NCBI GenBank assembly: GCA_963969595.1
Contig: OZ018417.1
Coordinates: forward strand, 4,528,501-4,592,500
Reading direction: 5' to 3'
Length of the DNA stretch: 64,000 nt
Origin: Neckera pumila
Lineage: Eukaryota > Streptophyta > Bryopsida > Hypnales > Neckeraceae
Each line of letters starts with the position of its first letter. The stretch's first letter is position 1. Positions 35,302-47,575 of the stretch are shown in pieces. Under the pieces are notes generated by a model that saw only the letters and a list, made by a program, of their open reading frames with translations, was not told the origin of the DNA and did not search any database. The position numbers and the translations under genes were made by a program.

Positions 35302-35893
35302 TTCTTTAAGGACTAGAGGTTGGTAGTCTAGATTTTCAAAATTGTAAAGATGATTTAGAGGTGCAACTTAAAAAAATCATTTTATGATGATTCTCAAATC
35401 TCAAACAATAGTTGTAAAATATGATCTTTAGATCATTACTATATGGTTGGTTAGGATCCTCGTTAAGATCAATTAGTTTACAAAACAATATTCTTTAAGA
35501 AAATCTAAAGCCTAATAAAATCAATTGTAAATTGAATACTTGTAATTTCTACAAGAACTTTTTCCCTTTAAGTTCAAAGTATTAAGTTGTAAGCATAGTG
35601 GCTTTTGAAGGTTTTCATTTTTTTTTTTTTATTTAAGTCATTTTTTAGAAGACATTTTTTAAGAGGACATTTTTTAAACTAGAAAATTCATTTTTTGAAG
35701 CCAGATCTCTTAGCTACCTTTAAATTACAGTATATTTGAGAAAGAGAGTCTTCAACATCTATATTATACAAATGTTAAAGGACTAACACAAGAATCTAAA
35801 AATAACAATGAATAAAAAATAACATTTTCATGTCTTTGGAATGTATTTGTGTTCATCCATTGTTTACAATTTGAATGTCTAATTCTTGAAGGG
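35302..35893. mobile_element. 592-bp TTAA-flanked element, also the empty-site reference for 56842-57613
   Basis: TTAA stands at 35298-35301 and 35894-35897. The right end CTTGAAGGG fits the family; the left end TTCTTTAAGGACT is degenerate. The interior matches 57144-57613 block by block (GGTAGTCTAGATTT, CAAACAATAGTTG, TTTTTGAAGGTTTT, CCTTTAAATTA), and here that sequence is not interrupted by the 277-bp insertion seen in the other copy. Confidence 0.55.
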
Positions 35894-35897
35894 TTAA

Positions 35898-37959
35898 ATT
35901 AGTGAAAACTTAATTTATTATCTTGTTTTAATACTTTCCACACTTTTTTGGATACTAGCACTCATTTTGTAGGTGACAGTAATTTTGCAACTTTATTAAT
36001 TGGATAAATCATTGTTAATAGTGAAGCAAATCATTTACATCTATGTCAATCTAAAGATACATTTTATATGATCCTTACTTGAATGACGTTGAAAAATGCA
36101 AAGGTTTTGAGCAACTTCAAAAAAAATTCCGTGGAAATAAGTTTATAGTTTTTTCTAACACTTTCTAAATATTTAATGATGTATTTTTGACACCATATAT
36201 AATAATATTGAATTTTCTAAGATTTTATTCTAAGTGTCCTAAAAATTTGAATATAGGCAAATTTTGTTAAAAGACATACATTTAAGGCAAGAATATGTAA
36301 TGACTAGTTTTACAACAAGGTCGCAATTAAGGCAAGTTTAATTTAAGTTTTTACATTTGGCTAGATAGCTATAGCAATTAAATAGAGAAGATTATAGCAT
36401 GTAACACTTGAATTTTTAAATTAAACACAAGACCTATCACCAAGGTAACTTTGCCAAAAATGATTTGATGTTTGAACCAATAGTCTTATTTCTACACCAA
36501 TCTTTGAAGTCATCCATTGGCCACTTTTTGGCCTCATTGTCCTTCAAGGGTTAGAAGAAAGGAATGATAGGGACCACACTTGAATTCTTTATATTAATAT
36601 TTAAAGTGCACAATATTGGAGTTCCTAGAATTATAGTTAAGACCACTTAAATTTAGGGGACTTAGAGGCTAAAAGGCTCATAGCCAACCATTAAAAAGAA
36701 CTCGCACCAAGAATTTCCATAGTTTAGAAAACATACTAAAATTGTAGATTGAACACTTTTATAACCACTTTTTACTTTGCAATATCTCCTATGGCCATAA
36801 CCTCTAAAAAGGGTCTAATTGACATAATTTAGGTTCTTTTAAATTAATAAGAGTAAGTATTTTTTTGGCAGTTTATTGCCAAAAATCAATCATATCAAAT
36901 GTTTGCAATTAAAAAAAAAATTGATGTTCTTTTGATGACATGTATCCAAGCTTGTCTAAGCCAAGGCTAAAGAATTTGCCAAATCTTTCTCATGAATAGT
37001 GGTACAGAATTGTGCAATCTAAATGGAAAAATTTAGCTAAAAATAATATGAATAAGCATCTTCTTCTTGCTACTTTTCAAAGCTCTTGTTGTTGAGAATT
37101 TGTTCTTCTAATTTTGGATCTAATGTCAAAAGTGGGCCTCAAGAGTATCCATAGTGGAAAGTATCCTTGGGTTCCTTTCAAACACCAATCCCTATTCATA
37201 CTTACATGCAAAGACAACTTCTTTAATTCCTCACTTTTCTATACTCATTTAAAAAAAAACTGGACTGAGAAGACAAAAGCTATGTTGCATTAAATGGATT
37301 TAATAATAAAAACTTGTACGAGGCAAGAATAAAAGCCCATAAGGAATACATCTAAACCCAAACCAAACAAACTATTTTTAGCCAATATTAGTGGCAGGAT
37401 TTTGATTTTGCCATATGACTTGCTTACCATCTTGAAAACAAATCAGATTTAAATGGCCTCAATCCATATCAAATCAATCAAAGAGGTGAGGGTAGAGTCA
37501 GGTTTCTTGGTGAGCCTTGACTGAACCTTGGCTATGCAACTTTGGCGTATTCTCTTAAACCATGCCAAATGAATTCAATCTTATACTCATGCCTCCAATG
37601 ACTTTGGTTAAAAACAAAATGGTTATGAGAGATCCAACTACCCTAGATGGTGGCATTCCGAAGATGGAGTCAAAGACGGCTAGTTGCTTTGAACTTTCAA
37701 GGCACAAAACATATATATGAACAAAAGCTTTGGACCAAACTAAGAGAGCCCATGTTTAGCACTTGTAGGGATGGACAAGTTGGTTGAGTAATGAGGTTGC
37801 GTATTTTGAGATTCCTAAGGTAATTCCAAAATTAGTGAAGGATAGACTCATCAATTCTTTCTTTGAACATAGGACACATATTGTCAATAGTAGTAGAGAT
37901 TTGCCGTTTTCGGACATTCACAACAATAGCTTTGTGCCCCAATTGCCACACAAGCACGA
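35898..37959. other. AT-rich spacer with a TTAA-family end
   Basis: No gene is seen. At about 36521-36553 the string CCACTTTTTGGCCTCAT followed by GTCCTTCAAGGGTTAG repeats motifs of the element at 829-1061 and is probably the decayed right end of another copy. No left partner was found. Confidence 0.4.
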
Positions 37960-38264
37960 CATTAGATGAAATTCGGGGGTCTTGGAGGGCTTTGAGTTCC
38001 CTTGCTATCTGCTCCGTTCCTAGACTACGGGAATGCAGTAGCAGCAGCTGGCTAACGTGGTACAACGACTGCCACATCATTTTTTGAAAATAAATAAATA
38101 GATAAATTTTGCTTAAAATGATATTTTGGTAAATTTTTATTTTATTTTATTATTTTTTGAAAAAAAAAAATTCTGACACATCCATATCGGCATTCACTGA
38201 ATCTGGGTAGATCAGGGAACGGGCTTGAAACGGCCCTTCAAGACCTCCAAATATCATCTAATGC
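37960..38264. mobile_element. MITE with CATTAG termini, copy B
   Basis: The left end CATTAGATGAAATTCGGGGG and right end CCTCCAAATATCATCTAATG are inverted repeats. The interior aligns with copy A (15596-15871) in reverse orientation, including TTGCTTAAAATGATATTTTG and the AGTTCCCTTGC block. 305 bp, noncoding. No target duplication was found. Confidence 0.65.
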
Positions 38265-38786
38265 TTCTTTCCTTGCATGCTCCTTATTCCATATCTCATT
38301 CTAGTTAAAATTGAAGGCAAGCGGAAAGATCAAGTTCTAGAGAGTAGAAGTAGAGTATAGATCTTTGAGCATCACGTGGCCCACCTACGTTGTATACTCT
38401 AATAGCGGTGTGCTATCCTTCTACATGATCCAATTTGGATTGAAGGTGAACTCAAATACTTTACCAAAGATGAATCAAACAAAATTACTTTATTGGCCTT
38501 GAGTGATTTGTAACTACCCTAATTCTATGCAAGATGTTAGTAATTGGCTTGTCAATTGCCAAGGCATTGTTGTCTATTGCTCATAGCGTCTAGAAGTGAG
38601 TTTGGACTTCATACCACTGAGGGATGCTACATTCAAATAAGGGTATCCGATGTCCTATACGAGAGTGTGTAGGAAAGTATTTGCCATGGATGACAAAAGC
38701 TGGAGTGGGGGCTACCTCATTGGAATACACTTTGAACTACTACTCATTCATAGGTTTGCTTTACTCATGCAAAAGTCAAAGGTGTC
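38265..38786. other. Spacer, no gene recognised
   Basis: Mixed-composition spacer between two small transposons. Nothing coding or repetitive was identified. Confidence 0.3.
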
Positions 38787-38789
38787 TAG

Positions 38790-38889
38790 CACTATAAGAA
38801 ATCCATATTTTTTAAGCAATTATAGGTGATATCCACTTTTTTTTACATCAACAATAATGTCAAATGTAACATTTTGGTTTCTTATAGTG
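38790..38889. mobile_element. 100-bp CACTA-type MITE with TAG target duplication
   Basis: Termini are CACTATAAGAAA and TTTCTTATAGTG, perfect 12-bp inverted repeats with the CACTA start. TAG is present directly outside both ends (38787-38789 and 38890-38892), the 3-bp duplication expected for CACTA transposition. At 100 bp it is a minimal internally deleted element. Confidence 0.8.
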
Positions 38890-39061
38890 TAGAGCCTTTT
38901 ACACAGAGTTTTCCAATATCAAAGTTTGGATGGCACTTTAATTAACAATCCAAAAGTTGCAGCAGCCTCTGAGTTTGTGATGACACATGCTTGTGCATTT
39001 GACCAAATATCTTTGTTGCTTTGGAGCCTAACCTTGAAAAAGGTAGCTCCTTGCCTAGCTA

Positions 39062-39277
39062 GACCATAACGCCATCTGCTTCAACAACAATCCTTGGCCT
39101 CCCCCAAAGCTTGAACAATTATTATGGGAAACCTTCTTTGATCATGCCAAGGTGGCTTGGGTCAAAACCACAAGCTCTGTGGATTATACCCTGACAAAGA
39201 AGGTACCTTTCTCCGTCGGTTTGACAACATTCGGTTTCAATCAGACTTCTTTAACGAGAGATTCCATCTTTCAATGA
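39062..39277 (+). pseudogene. Unrecognised coding-like fragment, 71 codons
   Basis: The frame starting after a TAG near 39056 runs D-H-N-A-I-C-F, then NNNPWPPPKLEQLLWETFFD, HAKVAWVKTTSSVDYTL and TKKVPFSVGLTTFGF, ending at TGA 39275-39277. The residue mix (Trp, Pro and Phe in a soluble pattern) looks like a real protein, not spacer, yet no ATG or flanking exon is visible. It may be a relic of a retroelement or captured gene. Function unknown. Confidence 0.3.
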
Positions 39278-39537
39278 GCTAGAGGATAGCTCAACCCATG
39301 ACGAGTGCCTTTAATTGAGTCGACATGGGTCTTTTTGAGGTCATCGGGCTGTTAAAAGCAGGCTCTGCCTGCTATTATGTTTGGGATCCTAGTTGCTTTC
39401 TCTTGCCCCGTTGAGTGTATTGGCTCATAGTTAAAAGTTACTTGAAAATGTTTTTGAAAATATAAAAATTTCCGCCAGGGGGACTTGGTCCTTTGGTTCT
39501 ATGTACTTTTCCCTTTGTCAATGGAATTTGTCCATGT

Positions 39538-42277
39538 CACTACAAGAAAATGGGCAAATATGTGACTGCAAAGAACGACTGCATGAAAAATGTGACTTCA
39601 AAACGCCTGGGGCTCCCTAATTGCACCAACATTGCTAATCCCATAGTGCTCAAGTCACCTCAAAGTTGCATCCGCAACTTCAAGATGAAGAGTCAACGAA
39701 GGGCGAGTTTCATCTGCCACATTCTGTTGACAATGTCATCAATAGTCTAATGTGGCAGGAAGGCATTGAAAACAACTGAGGGGGCGCCTATTATATATTG
39801 TAATTTATCTTCACTACATCACAACTAAAAAATGACTGTAGTCTAATTGGCATACGACTTCAAGAAGTTTTGGCTTACTGATGGAAAAAGAAAAAGAAAG
39901 AGGCCACTACAAAAGACATCGTAGAAAAAGATGTTCCGAGCAACTTTGATTTTATTGTAGGGCCATTATGAAATGATTGAATAATCACTGCACCTTCTAG
40001 GTATTTTGGCACAAAATAGTTCTATTCTTTAGAATGTTTCTATGTGCTATATTATTAAAAGATGCAACTCTAACAAGATGATGTGTTGTCTACAAATAAA
40101 TTAATAAATGTTAGGCAATTAAATCGCCTTAGCTCCTAAATACTCTTAGTATGCACTCTTTGTTTATCTTTTAGTCTTTTTTTCATACAGATCAAATGAT
40201 TTGTTCGAGCTTTAGAAAATAATGCATACAAAATGGCTTCTTTCTTCTCTGTCATTTTTTCTTTCTTGTTTATTCTCTTTTTAAAATTTATTTTAACCTT
40301 TTCATTTTTTTTTCTACCTTTTTCATTTTTACATGTTGTTTATTTTTTATTTTTTACTTATCAATATCATTTGTTGTTATTTCCTAGAATTTTTCTAGAA
40401 ACAAATAGAATTATTTTTTTCTTTTTGGAAATTTTCATTCCTTCAGATTTTTTTCCTATTTTATAATCCTTATGATTTTTTTTGTTATTCATTTTTTTCA
40501 ATCTCTCTTTTCTTCTTCATTTCTTTAAAAAAAATTTAACCTTCTCTTTTCTACTCTTTGTTTATCTTCTTAAGTTTATTTCTTCAACCTTCTTTAAAAA
40601 GAAAAAACTATTCTTATCTTTTTTTATAAATTATGCATTCCCAATGGCTTCTCTGTTTTGTTGGGATCTATTGTTTACTTTGTCAAGGTCCACTTTAAGA
40701 TTCATTTACACTCCTACTATGACAACACCTATGATTTTGGTCCATTTGCGTTAATAACATTGCAATATTTCTAGACATTTCATATGATTCAAAATAGACA
40801 TTTCTGAGGTTCCAATGTAAAGGCTGGAAGGTGTTTTCATAGTCCTAAAAGCAATTGTTAGTCCCGTTCTTCTCTTACATGAACAACAACGCTGCTTTTC
40901 TGGTGCCCTTGAAGTTGGGTTTTATAGATTGAAATGTGGTTGCAGGTCGTGAAAGGTTTGTGACAATTTGGTATCATTCGTGCATTTTTCAAAACCTGCA
41001 ATTTGCACTAACATGACATAGTGTCACAAATTGGATTTCTCACCTTCAATAGAATGACTTCCTGCAATTGCAGAGTGACTTCTTGTAATTCCAAAACGAC
41101 TTCCTGCAACTGCAAAATGACTTCTTGAGACTGTAGAATGGGTTGAAACATTTTAGATTACTGTACAACTAATCAACTATTGCTTTAGTGCTTCGTGCAT
41201 TGTAATCTCGATTGTAATGTATTGTGTGATTTTCAAACATCTGCGTACCTTTCATCACACTTTGCTACACTTACAACACATTTCCATCATGGTTCATATA
41301 CAAAAAGGCAAGACAAGTTTTAGAGAGGATGTTAGAAAATGTCAAAAGAAAATATCCTTTCCAACCCCTTTCACAAATTTGTCCATAACTTTTGATTTGA
41401 GGCTCAAAATATAAAATGGATTTTTAGAGATGAAAGTGAGGTTGATTTTCTAACTTTTTTTAGTTCAAAGGTTTTTAAGAAAAATTAAACTACCAAGCTT
41501 AAATGAAATTTGAAATATTACTTGTAACACAATTCCTGCGTTTTACAAATCCCACATCGTTTGTCTTGTCTCCTACCATCCCACTTATACAAAAAGCTTG
41601 TCATTTCATTTCTTCATACTCACACACTAAGTGGCCTTGAAAGCTATGTGACACATGCCAACTACAATGTATGGTATATGGTGTATGGTGTATTGTACAT
41701 GGTATATGATGTTTTGTATATGATGTATTGTATATGGTGTATTGTTGTGAAACTTTGAATGTATTGCATAATGACTACTCCCCGAATAATGAACCCCATA
41801 TTTTTTTTCTGCAGATGTCATGTTAACTTTAAAATGATTAGAGATGTCAACAGCAATGACTGCAAAATGACTACAAAATGACTACAAAATAACTACAAAA
41901 TCATTGTAAAATGACTTTTCAATGATTCAAAAACAACTTTCTACATAGCCATCCACGTCAGATTCATCATGGGTCAATCACAACTTCAGAATGACTTAAA
42001 AATGACTGGCCACGTGGATGTCTACGTCAGATGTTTTAGAGGTCCGGTTTCCACATGGCAGCTTTATAGACATTTCTTTAAGCCCAACTTTTGTTAGCAC
42101 TTCATCCGTTTCTACCTTGGATGTTGAAATGGATGGTGATAATAGACTGCAGTTGTTGTTCTAAACAACTTGTCTACAACAACTCCAAGGCCTTGAGTTG
42201 TATTGCAGTCATTGTGTCCACAACGATTGCTTTTCAGTCGTTTTTTGCAATCGTTTTTCCATCATTTTTTTGTAGTG
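39538..42277. mobile_element. 2.74-kb CACTA transposon, non-autonomous
   Basis: The left end is CACTACAAGAAAATG; the right end is CATTTTTTTGTAGTG. TGT duplicates flank it (39535-39537 and 42278-42280). Subterminal zones at both ends are packed with variants of GACTGCAAA/ATGACTACAAA (39562-39670, 41040-41140 and 41850-42010). The interior is AT-rich with only low-complexity frames (40233-40750 codes runs of Phe/Leu). A TATGGTGTATTGTA-type simple repeat lies at 41667-41746. No transposase is visible, so it would need a partner element. Confidence 0.8.
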
Positions 42278-42288
42278 TGTGTTTCAAG

Positions 42289-42316
42289 AAAAAAAAAAAA
42301 AAAAAAAAAAAAAAAA
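42289..42316. repeat. Run of 28 A
   Basis: A pure A28 tract begins 11 bp right of the CACTA element end. The bases after it (GGTAGCTCCTTG) also occur after a short A run at about 39040. It may be a retroelement tail, but no element body is attached. Confidence 0.7.
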
Positions 42317-42430
42317 GGTAGCTCCTTGTGTGCAATAGAAATTAGGGTCAAGTATATCTTAATTAGATATAATCTGGAAGTTATTACGAAGCCACTTCTT
42401 GTAATTGCGTGCATGGGATCAGGGCCTCCA

Positions 42431-42587
42431 CATAACATTCAGTAGCTCTGCAATGATGGTGTGGTATATTCCACACCCCAACAATGTTTCATCAGTAGTT
42501 ACTGATGAATTAGACAGATGGAGGATATAGAGGCACACCATCACTGTAGAACCAAGGCAACATCAACACAAGTTACTGAATGTTATG
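42431..42587. mobile_element. Possible 157-bp TIR MITE
   Basis: The left end CATAACATTCAGTA and right end TACTGAATGTTATG are a perfect 14-bp inverted repeat, and a second inverted block (ATGGTGTGG and CACACCAT) lies inside. No target duplication is obvious. Confidence 0.45.
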
Positions 42588-42899
42588 CACATTTGAAACC
42601 ATAGTTTTCCAAGCTGTTATTGTGCATTGCTATAATTTGCAGCGCAAGGATCTTTTGTGTTCAAGTAGCATGTACCATTCTAATGAGGGCCTTTTTTCTT
42701 TTTCTTCTTAAACACATGGACAATTTCCATTGATTGACGGAAACGGTACAGCAAACTAGGGGCAGAGCCTCAGCGACATTTTTACATTTACAGTCAACTA
42801 GCAGACTAAAACAAACCAAGAGGCCATCATAGGAAGGGACCAAAAGTGCAATCACTAAATAATGAGGGACTTTCATTTGCCTTAAGAAATATATGGCTA

Positions 42900-45760
42900 T
42901 ATTTTTCTAAGTTTGAATCTAAATATAGGCTTTAAAATTCGAGGTGCTTTGCTCTAGGGTTGAGATAACCCATTGTTCAAGGCTATGAGGGCTTTGTTGG
43001 GGTTTGCCATGTTGAAGCTCTTGTCATGCCTCATGAGGCAATAAACTTGTCAGGTAACTTGGTCTCAAGCCTGCCAATTCATGCATGACCAAAAGAAATT
43101 AAAAACTTTCTATATAGTGGTCTTGACTCCAACCCTTGTTCCATCCACAACATTAGAAAAGACATCATGGTAGAGATAAGAACACTATGAGAGACTGCCT
43201 TTCTTTCCAAATGCATTGAGGGGTTGTGTGGTCTAGAACTCAAGATAATTGTCCATTTTCTTGATTGGTGATCCATTCACATCTTTAGAAGTGAGAGTGA
43301 GTTTAAATGGGGCTCCAAGGAGCTTAGATAGATCACTCTCTGTCCATTGCCATTGAAATGTATGAGTCCAACTAGGCCTAATACCTTCCTTGGGCTGCCA
43401 CAAATACGCTGAGTTTTTGCTTTCATTGATGAAAAAAATAAAGTTAAATAAAGTTTGGTCAATGTGTCTTGAGTTGCCATCACGGAGTATTCCTCAGTAT
43501 AAATTGATAACAAAGTATCATCCGCAAATTAAGCAATGAGTTGGGGTTCAAGTACACTAGAGAGCTCATTTCTTTTCATCCACCTTTTTGTGCTTCCCTC
43601 TTTATATTATAGCTCAAATTTTGCACAACATTAGGAAGAGGTATGGCTCTAGGGGACAACCTTGCTAGCCCCCCCCCCCCCCCCCCCCCCCCCCATTGAA
43701 TCAAAAGCCTTGGGCAGACTTTCCATTTATAATCACTTTGACCAAAATATTCTTGAACAACATTTAAGTCATTAGGATAAATCTAGGGGGTAAACCAAGA
43801 TGGACAAGTGATTAGAAAATGAATGCTAAATCTATCTTGTCATAAGCTTTAAAAAAATCTAGCTTATCAAACAATCAAGGTTGCAATAGGATTGCTTGGC
43901 ATATAAGATAGTTTCTAGAATCAGAAAAATATTATCTGGAATGCATCTCACAGGCAAGAAAGTTGATTGATTTACAAAGATGACTTCCATCAAAACTAAC
44001 TAGAGGCAAGATTGTAATACCTTAACAGACAATTTGTACAAGACATTCAATAGGATTATGGGTTGCTAGTTGTTTAAGTTGTTACAACCACCACCTTTGA
44101 CTAATAGTACGATGAGTCCATCTTCCATATCTAAGGGAATGGTCCCTGTAGTGATAAAGGTCTTGATCATGGCTAGTAATTATCTCCAATCATGGGCCAC
44201 AGTTGCTTCCACATTGTAGTTGTGATATTATTAGCTCCAAAAGATTTCTCTTGGGCCATTTCTTTGAGTGTTGTCTAAAGTTTAGACATTGAGATAGGTT
44301 GTTTGAGTGAGGACAATATGGCTTGCATGATCTTGGATGATACCTTGATGAAAGACCCTGTCTACCTAGAGCCATTGATAGGACTAGGTGTCCTCTGAGC
44401 ATATAATTGAGAATAAAATTCATGACATATAGCTTCAAGTTGGAATTGGTGGGATTGTGGATTATTGTTGGAAGTGAGTAGTTCTATGATGTTGTATAGT
44501 GTGAGGTAACATCATTCTAATAGTGTTGTAAAAGACTTTAGATCCCTTGTCTCCATTTGATCTCCTACAAACTTGTATCTTCATGCCCTGGCCTTCGACT
44601 TGCATGACTTTGAAGGTTTTTAATTCTTCAATCATCGATGCTAGCTCATGTTGGCTATCTTGACAACTTGGTAACTCCTACAGTCAAGTTTAGATGGTTG
44701 TTAGTTGTATGCAAAGTGTAGTCTCAATTGCTTGATTCTCCTTTACGTGCTTTATACAAAATTCTTTAGACCATTTTATAACTTGTTGTACATTTTTTAA
44801 AAAGGCCAGAATAACTTGAAGCTTAATTTACACCTCACTAAGTTGTTGAATTAGTGTTGAATCCTAGAGGTAGAGATTATTGACCTTGTACAATGACTTG
44901 ATTGATATTTCAACAAAGATTTCAAGGTTGAAGACCATGGATAGGTGGTTTGAAATGGCATAGTCTCCGAGAATTTAATATTCTAAGATATACAATCTTG
45001 TAGAATTGTATGAAATTGAAAGAAAGAGGTTAAGCGTTTCATAACTCTCATTTGATTTTGACTCTTGTTATTTGAGGTATAGTAGAGAAGATTGTTGTAG
45101 GTAAACTGATCATCTACCTAGTGTACAACAACTAGATGCTAAATGTCAATTGTTCAGCATTGTAAGGGATGCAACTATTTAGAATGGTGTTCTCTAAAAG
45201 GGATAGCAGTCTCCATGTTCTAGTCATATGTCTAAATCCATCAATATTGAGTTGACATGGATCTTTCTAATTTATACCATAGTATAATACGCTCCTCATG
45301 CATTTGAGGTAAGAGTAGATGTCAAATACTCTGAAACCGCCCGTGGGATATGTTTTGAGAAGTCTCCATTGTGCCTTGTTTATTCCTCTTATTTTAGAAA
45401 AATAAATGAGATGTTTGAGCCGCGGGGTTATAAACATATACCGCCGTTGTGTCCAACTCCCTCCTTGCCATTTTCATGATTATCAATGAAACTAGTGTAG
45501 CTTCACATGCTAACATCTCAGCATCACTCCAAATTTTTGAACCAAGGTCCTTCAGGTTTCTACAAAGGCTTCTTCATAAGGAGTAGGTATTTGGATCAAA
45601 AATTTGTTACACGTATGTGGACGATGTTTAGATTGTGTCATTAGTGGTCAGATGTGGTAGCCTATATACTTATATTTGAGGATGAATCCCAATCCATTCA
45701 CCTTCCAAGTTAACAAATGTTGCAATTTCATTACTTTGCATGGGTCAGCTTTCTTGGGTC
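42900..45760 (-). pseudogene. Decayed LINE retrotransposon (reverse transcriptase ORF2)
   Basis: On the minus strand, many frame breaks and stops interrupt a recognisable non-LTR reverse transcriptase. In order along the protein: a GDKGSKVFYN-like motif near 44540, LLVKGG followed by N-L-N-N and QPIILLNVLYKLSVK near 44090-43990, QGCPLEPYLFLMLCKI near 43650-43600, and the active-site FADDTLLSIYTEEYS near 43530-43485. These correspond to the usual LINE order: linker, RT finger, PL-P-LF block and the xADD box. A 26-base poly-C run interrupts the domain at 43669-43694. Coding scraps upstream to about 45760 (GINKAQWRLLKTYPTGG) probably belong to the same element. The ends and target duplication were not found. 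Confidence 0.7.
43669..43694. repeat. Run of 26 C
   Basis: An uninterrupted C26 run on the plus strand (G26 on the LINE coding strand) lies between two reverse transcriptase motifs. It falls where the LINE protein would continue, so it is an expansion or insertion after decay, or an assembly artefact. Confidence 0.8.
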
Positions 45761-45866
45761 AAATGAGGTTAAATAATTGCCCGAGTTTGCATAGGTGTGG
45801 TTCCGACAGGCGAGGAACAAGTTCTTTTATGGTTAGATCACACTAGACAAATCTTCAAGGTTTTTG

Positions 45867-46050
45867 TGGAGTCCTCAACTAAGAACATGCTTCCATGTGG
45901 AGTTAAAGGCTAGTAAAGCCCACCAATAAGCTATAAATGGGAGTTTGGTTTTGTTGGAGTCCTCAACTACAAAAATACTTTCATGTGGAGTTGGGGTCTG
46001 GTGAAGCCTACCGATAAGCTACAAATGAGTTTTTTTTTTCTGGAGTACTC
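45867..46050. repeat. Minisatellite, 86-88 bp unit, two copies plus a stub
   Basis: Units start at TGGAGTCCTCAACTA (45867 and 45955), and a third start (TGGAGTACTCAA, 46041) is cut off by the Harbinger terminus at about 46052. Shared text includes CATGTGGAGTT, AAGCC(C/T)ACC and ATAAGCTA(T/C)AAATG. Confidence 0.75.
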
Positions 46051-46496
46051 AAGGCCGCTTTACACCAAGAGGCTGGGCCAATTCGTTGTGTAAGAGGCCT
46101 GAAATCCTCACTTGTGATTGGCCAAAAGGCTAAAATCAGCCCGAACCCCTTTACACCAAGAAGCCACGCCAATTTGGTCAAATGAATTTCTTAATCAAAA
46201 AACAAATGTTTTGACATGGCCCAAGCTTGTTGAATTGGGTGCACTTAAAATGGAGGGCCAATTTGTGGCCTTGGGGCTAATGTCAGACTTCAATTAAACC
46301 TTTTTTTATAAAATATAATTTTTTTCAACAAACCAGATCCGTTGGATTGTCTAGAAATCTGAACGGCTTTTTTGGTCTCATCATCACTTCATCCTCTCCT
46401 CTCTTCTCTCTGTCTCTCTCTTTTTCTCCTTGTAGAACATCTCATGTTGAATTTTTTTGCACTTGTCAAGTTGTTGCTGTTGTTTCTAGAGAAAGT

Positions 46497-47575
46497 ATGG
46501 AGGGGTCCTTAGAGATGAGTGGATGGAATTCTAGGGAAGGATATGAGGCAATGCAAAGGTATCAAAGCACTCAAGCTCATGCTTTTCAACCCTTCCAAAC
46601 TTCTCTACAAGAACATGTTGGTAGTGTACGGGTTCCCGAATTTTTTCAACCGCCTCCTGGAACTCCTATTCCTCTACCGCCACCGTTGATTGTGGACATG
46701 CTTGGAAGTCAATCAAAGAGAAAGGCTATTGAAGAGATTGAAGAGGAAGAGGTAAAGATTATAGCTCCACCGGCACCAAAAAAGAGAGGAGCCGCAGCTG
46801 CAAAGAAGCCTTGCAAACAGAACATGAAGAAAGAGAAGGTGGAAGAAGAGGAAGACCTTGGCTCAAAGAATTGGAAGGACCATGACGTGGAGACTATGAT
46901 TTTGCTACATGGTAAGATGGAACCCGAATTTCTAAGGAAAGAAAAAAAACAAGGTACTTTTTTGCATATATGTGAATTTATTGACAAAAAAAATCGGATT
47001 TCAGATTTGGCCTTTTAAAGGACTTAGCCTTTTCCGCCTCGCCCCGAGCCTCCCTTTTCCCCCCCAACGGCCTTTAAGGCAACCGTTGGGAGAGCAATTT
47101 GTGATGAAGCTAGGATTTGATCCCTCCACCTCACAAGGAGAGAGTCTCTTTAGGAGACCTCCAAATCTTCCTTCCTTCCCCCTTCATGTCCATTGCACCC
47201 AATATGGAGTTCTTATACAAGAATCATTGCTAGAATTCATAGCTCACCCACTGTTTAGAGGCCTAATCAAGCCTGAAACAACTTTTTTACTATGTTTTCA
47301 ATCTATGCAAGTGACCTGCAGGTGTAGATACTTGGTTGAAGCTACATGCCCATTTGATTGCGGTAATTCTTGAACTAAATTGAATTGCGGAGGCTTGCAA
47401 AAAGAAATTCAACAATTTATTCAAGCTATACAAAGAAGAAAAGATGGCAAGTGGAATTTTAGGATCAGACCGCCACGCATGTAAGTTCTACAATTCTTTT
47501 GATCAATGGTGGCATCATAATGGTACTGTAATGAAACATGTGATAGCTTTTGCTAATGATTCAGTTAGTGTCTAA
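46497..47575 (+). pseudogene. Harbinger Myb/trihelix-like DNA-binding protein, interrupted
   Basis: ATG at 46497 opens MEGSLEMSGW, a Gln/Pro-rich leader, then a basic region (APKKRGAAAAKKPCKQNMKK) and the first trihelix helix (NWKDHDVETMILLHGKMEPE). The frame ends near 47018. The rest of the domain reappears at about 47388-47575 in another frame (ACKKKFNNLFKLYKEEK, then HACKFYNSFDQWWHHNGTVM) and stops at TAA. The roughly 370 bp between are C/T-rich with a GATTTGATCCCTCC string and do not belong to the domain, so this is either an intron or, more likely, a nested insertion. In intact elements this protein binds the termini and imports the transposase into the nucleus. Confidence 0.65.

Noticed and set aside
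40233..40754. Two frames coding mostly Phe and Leu
   Set aside because: They arise from T-rich simple sequence inside the CACTA element and are not plausible proteins.
41667..41746. TATGGTGTATTGTA-type repeats considered as a separate satellite
   Set aside because: It is short, imperfect and confined to the CACTA element interior.
47019..47387. Possible tRNA-derived SINE (GATTTGATCCCTCC resembles a B box)
   Set aside because: No A box at the right spacing, no tail and no duplication were found; left as an unexplained insert in the Harbinger gene.
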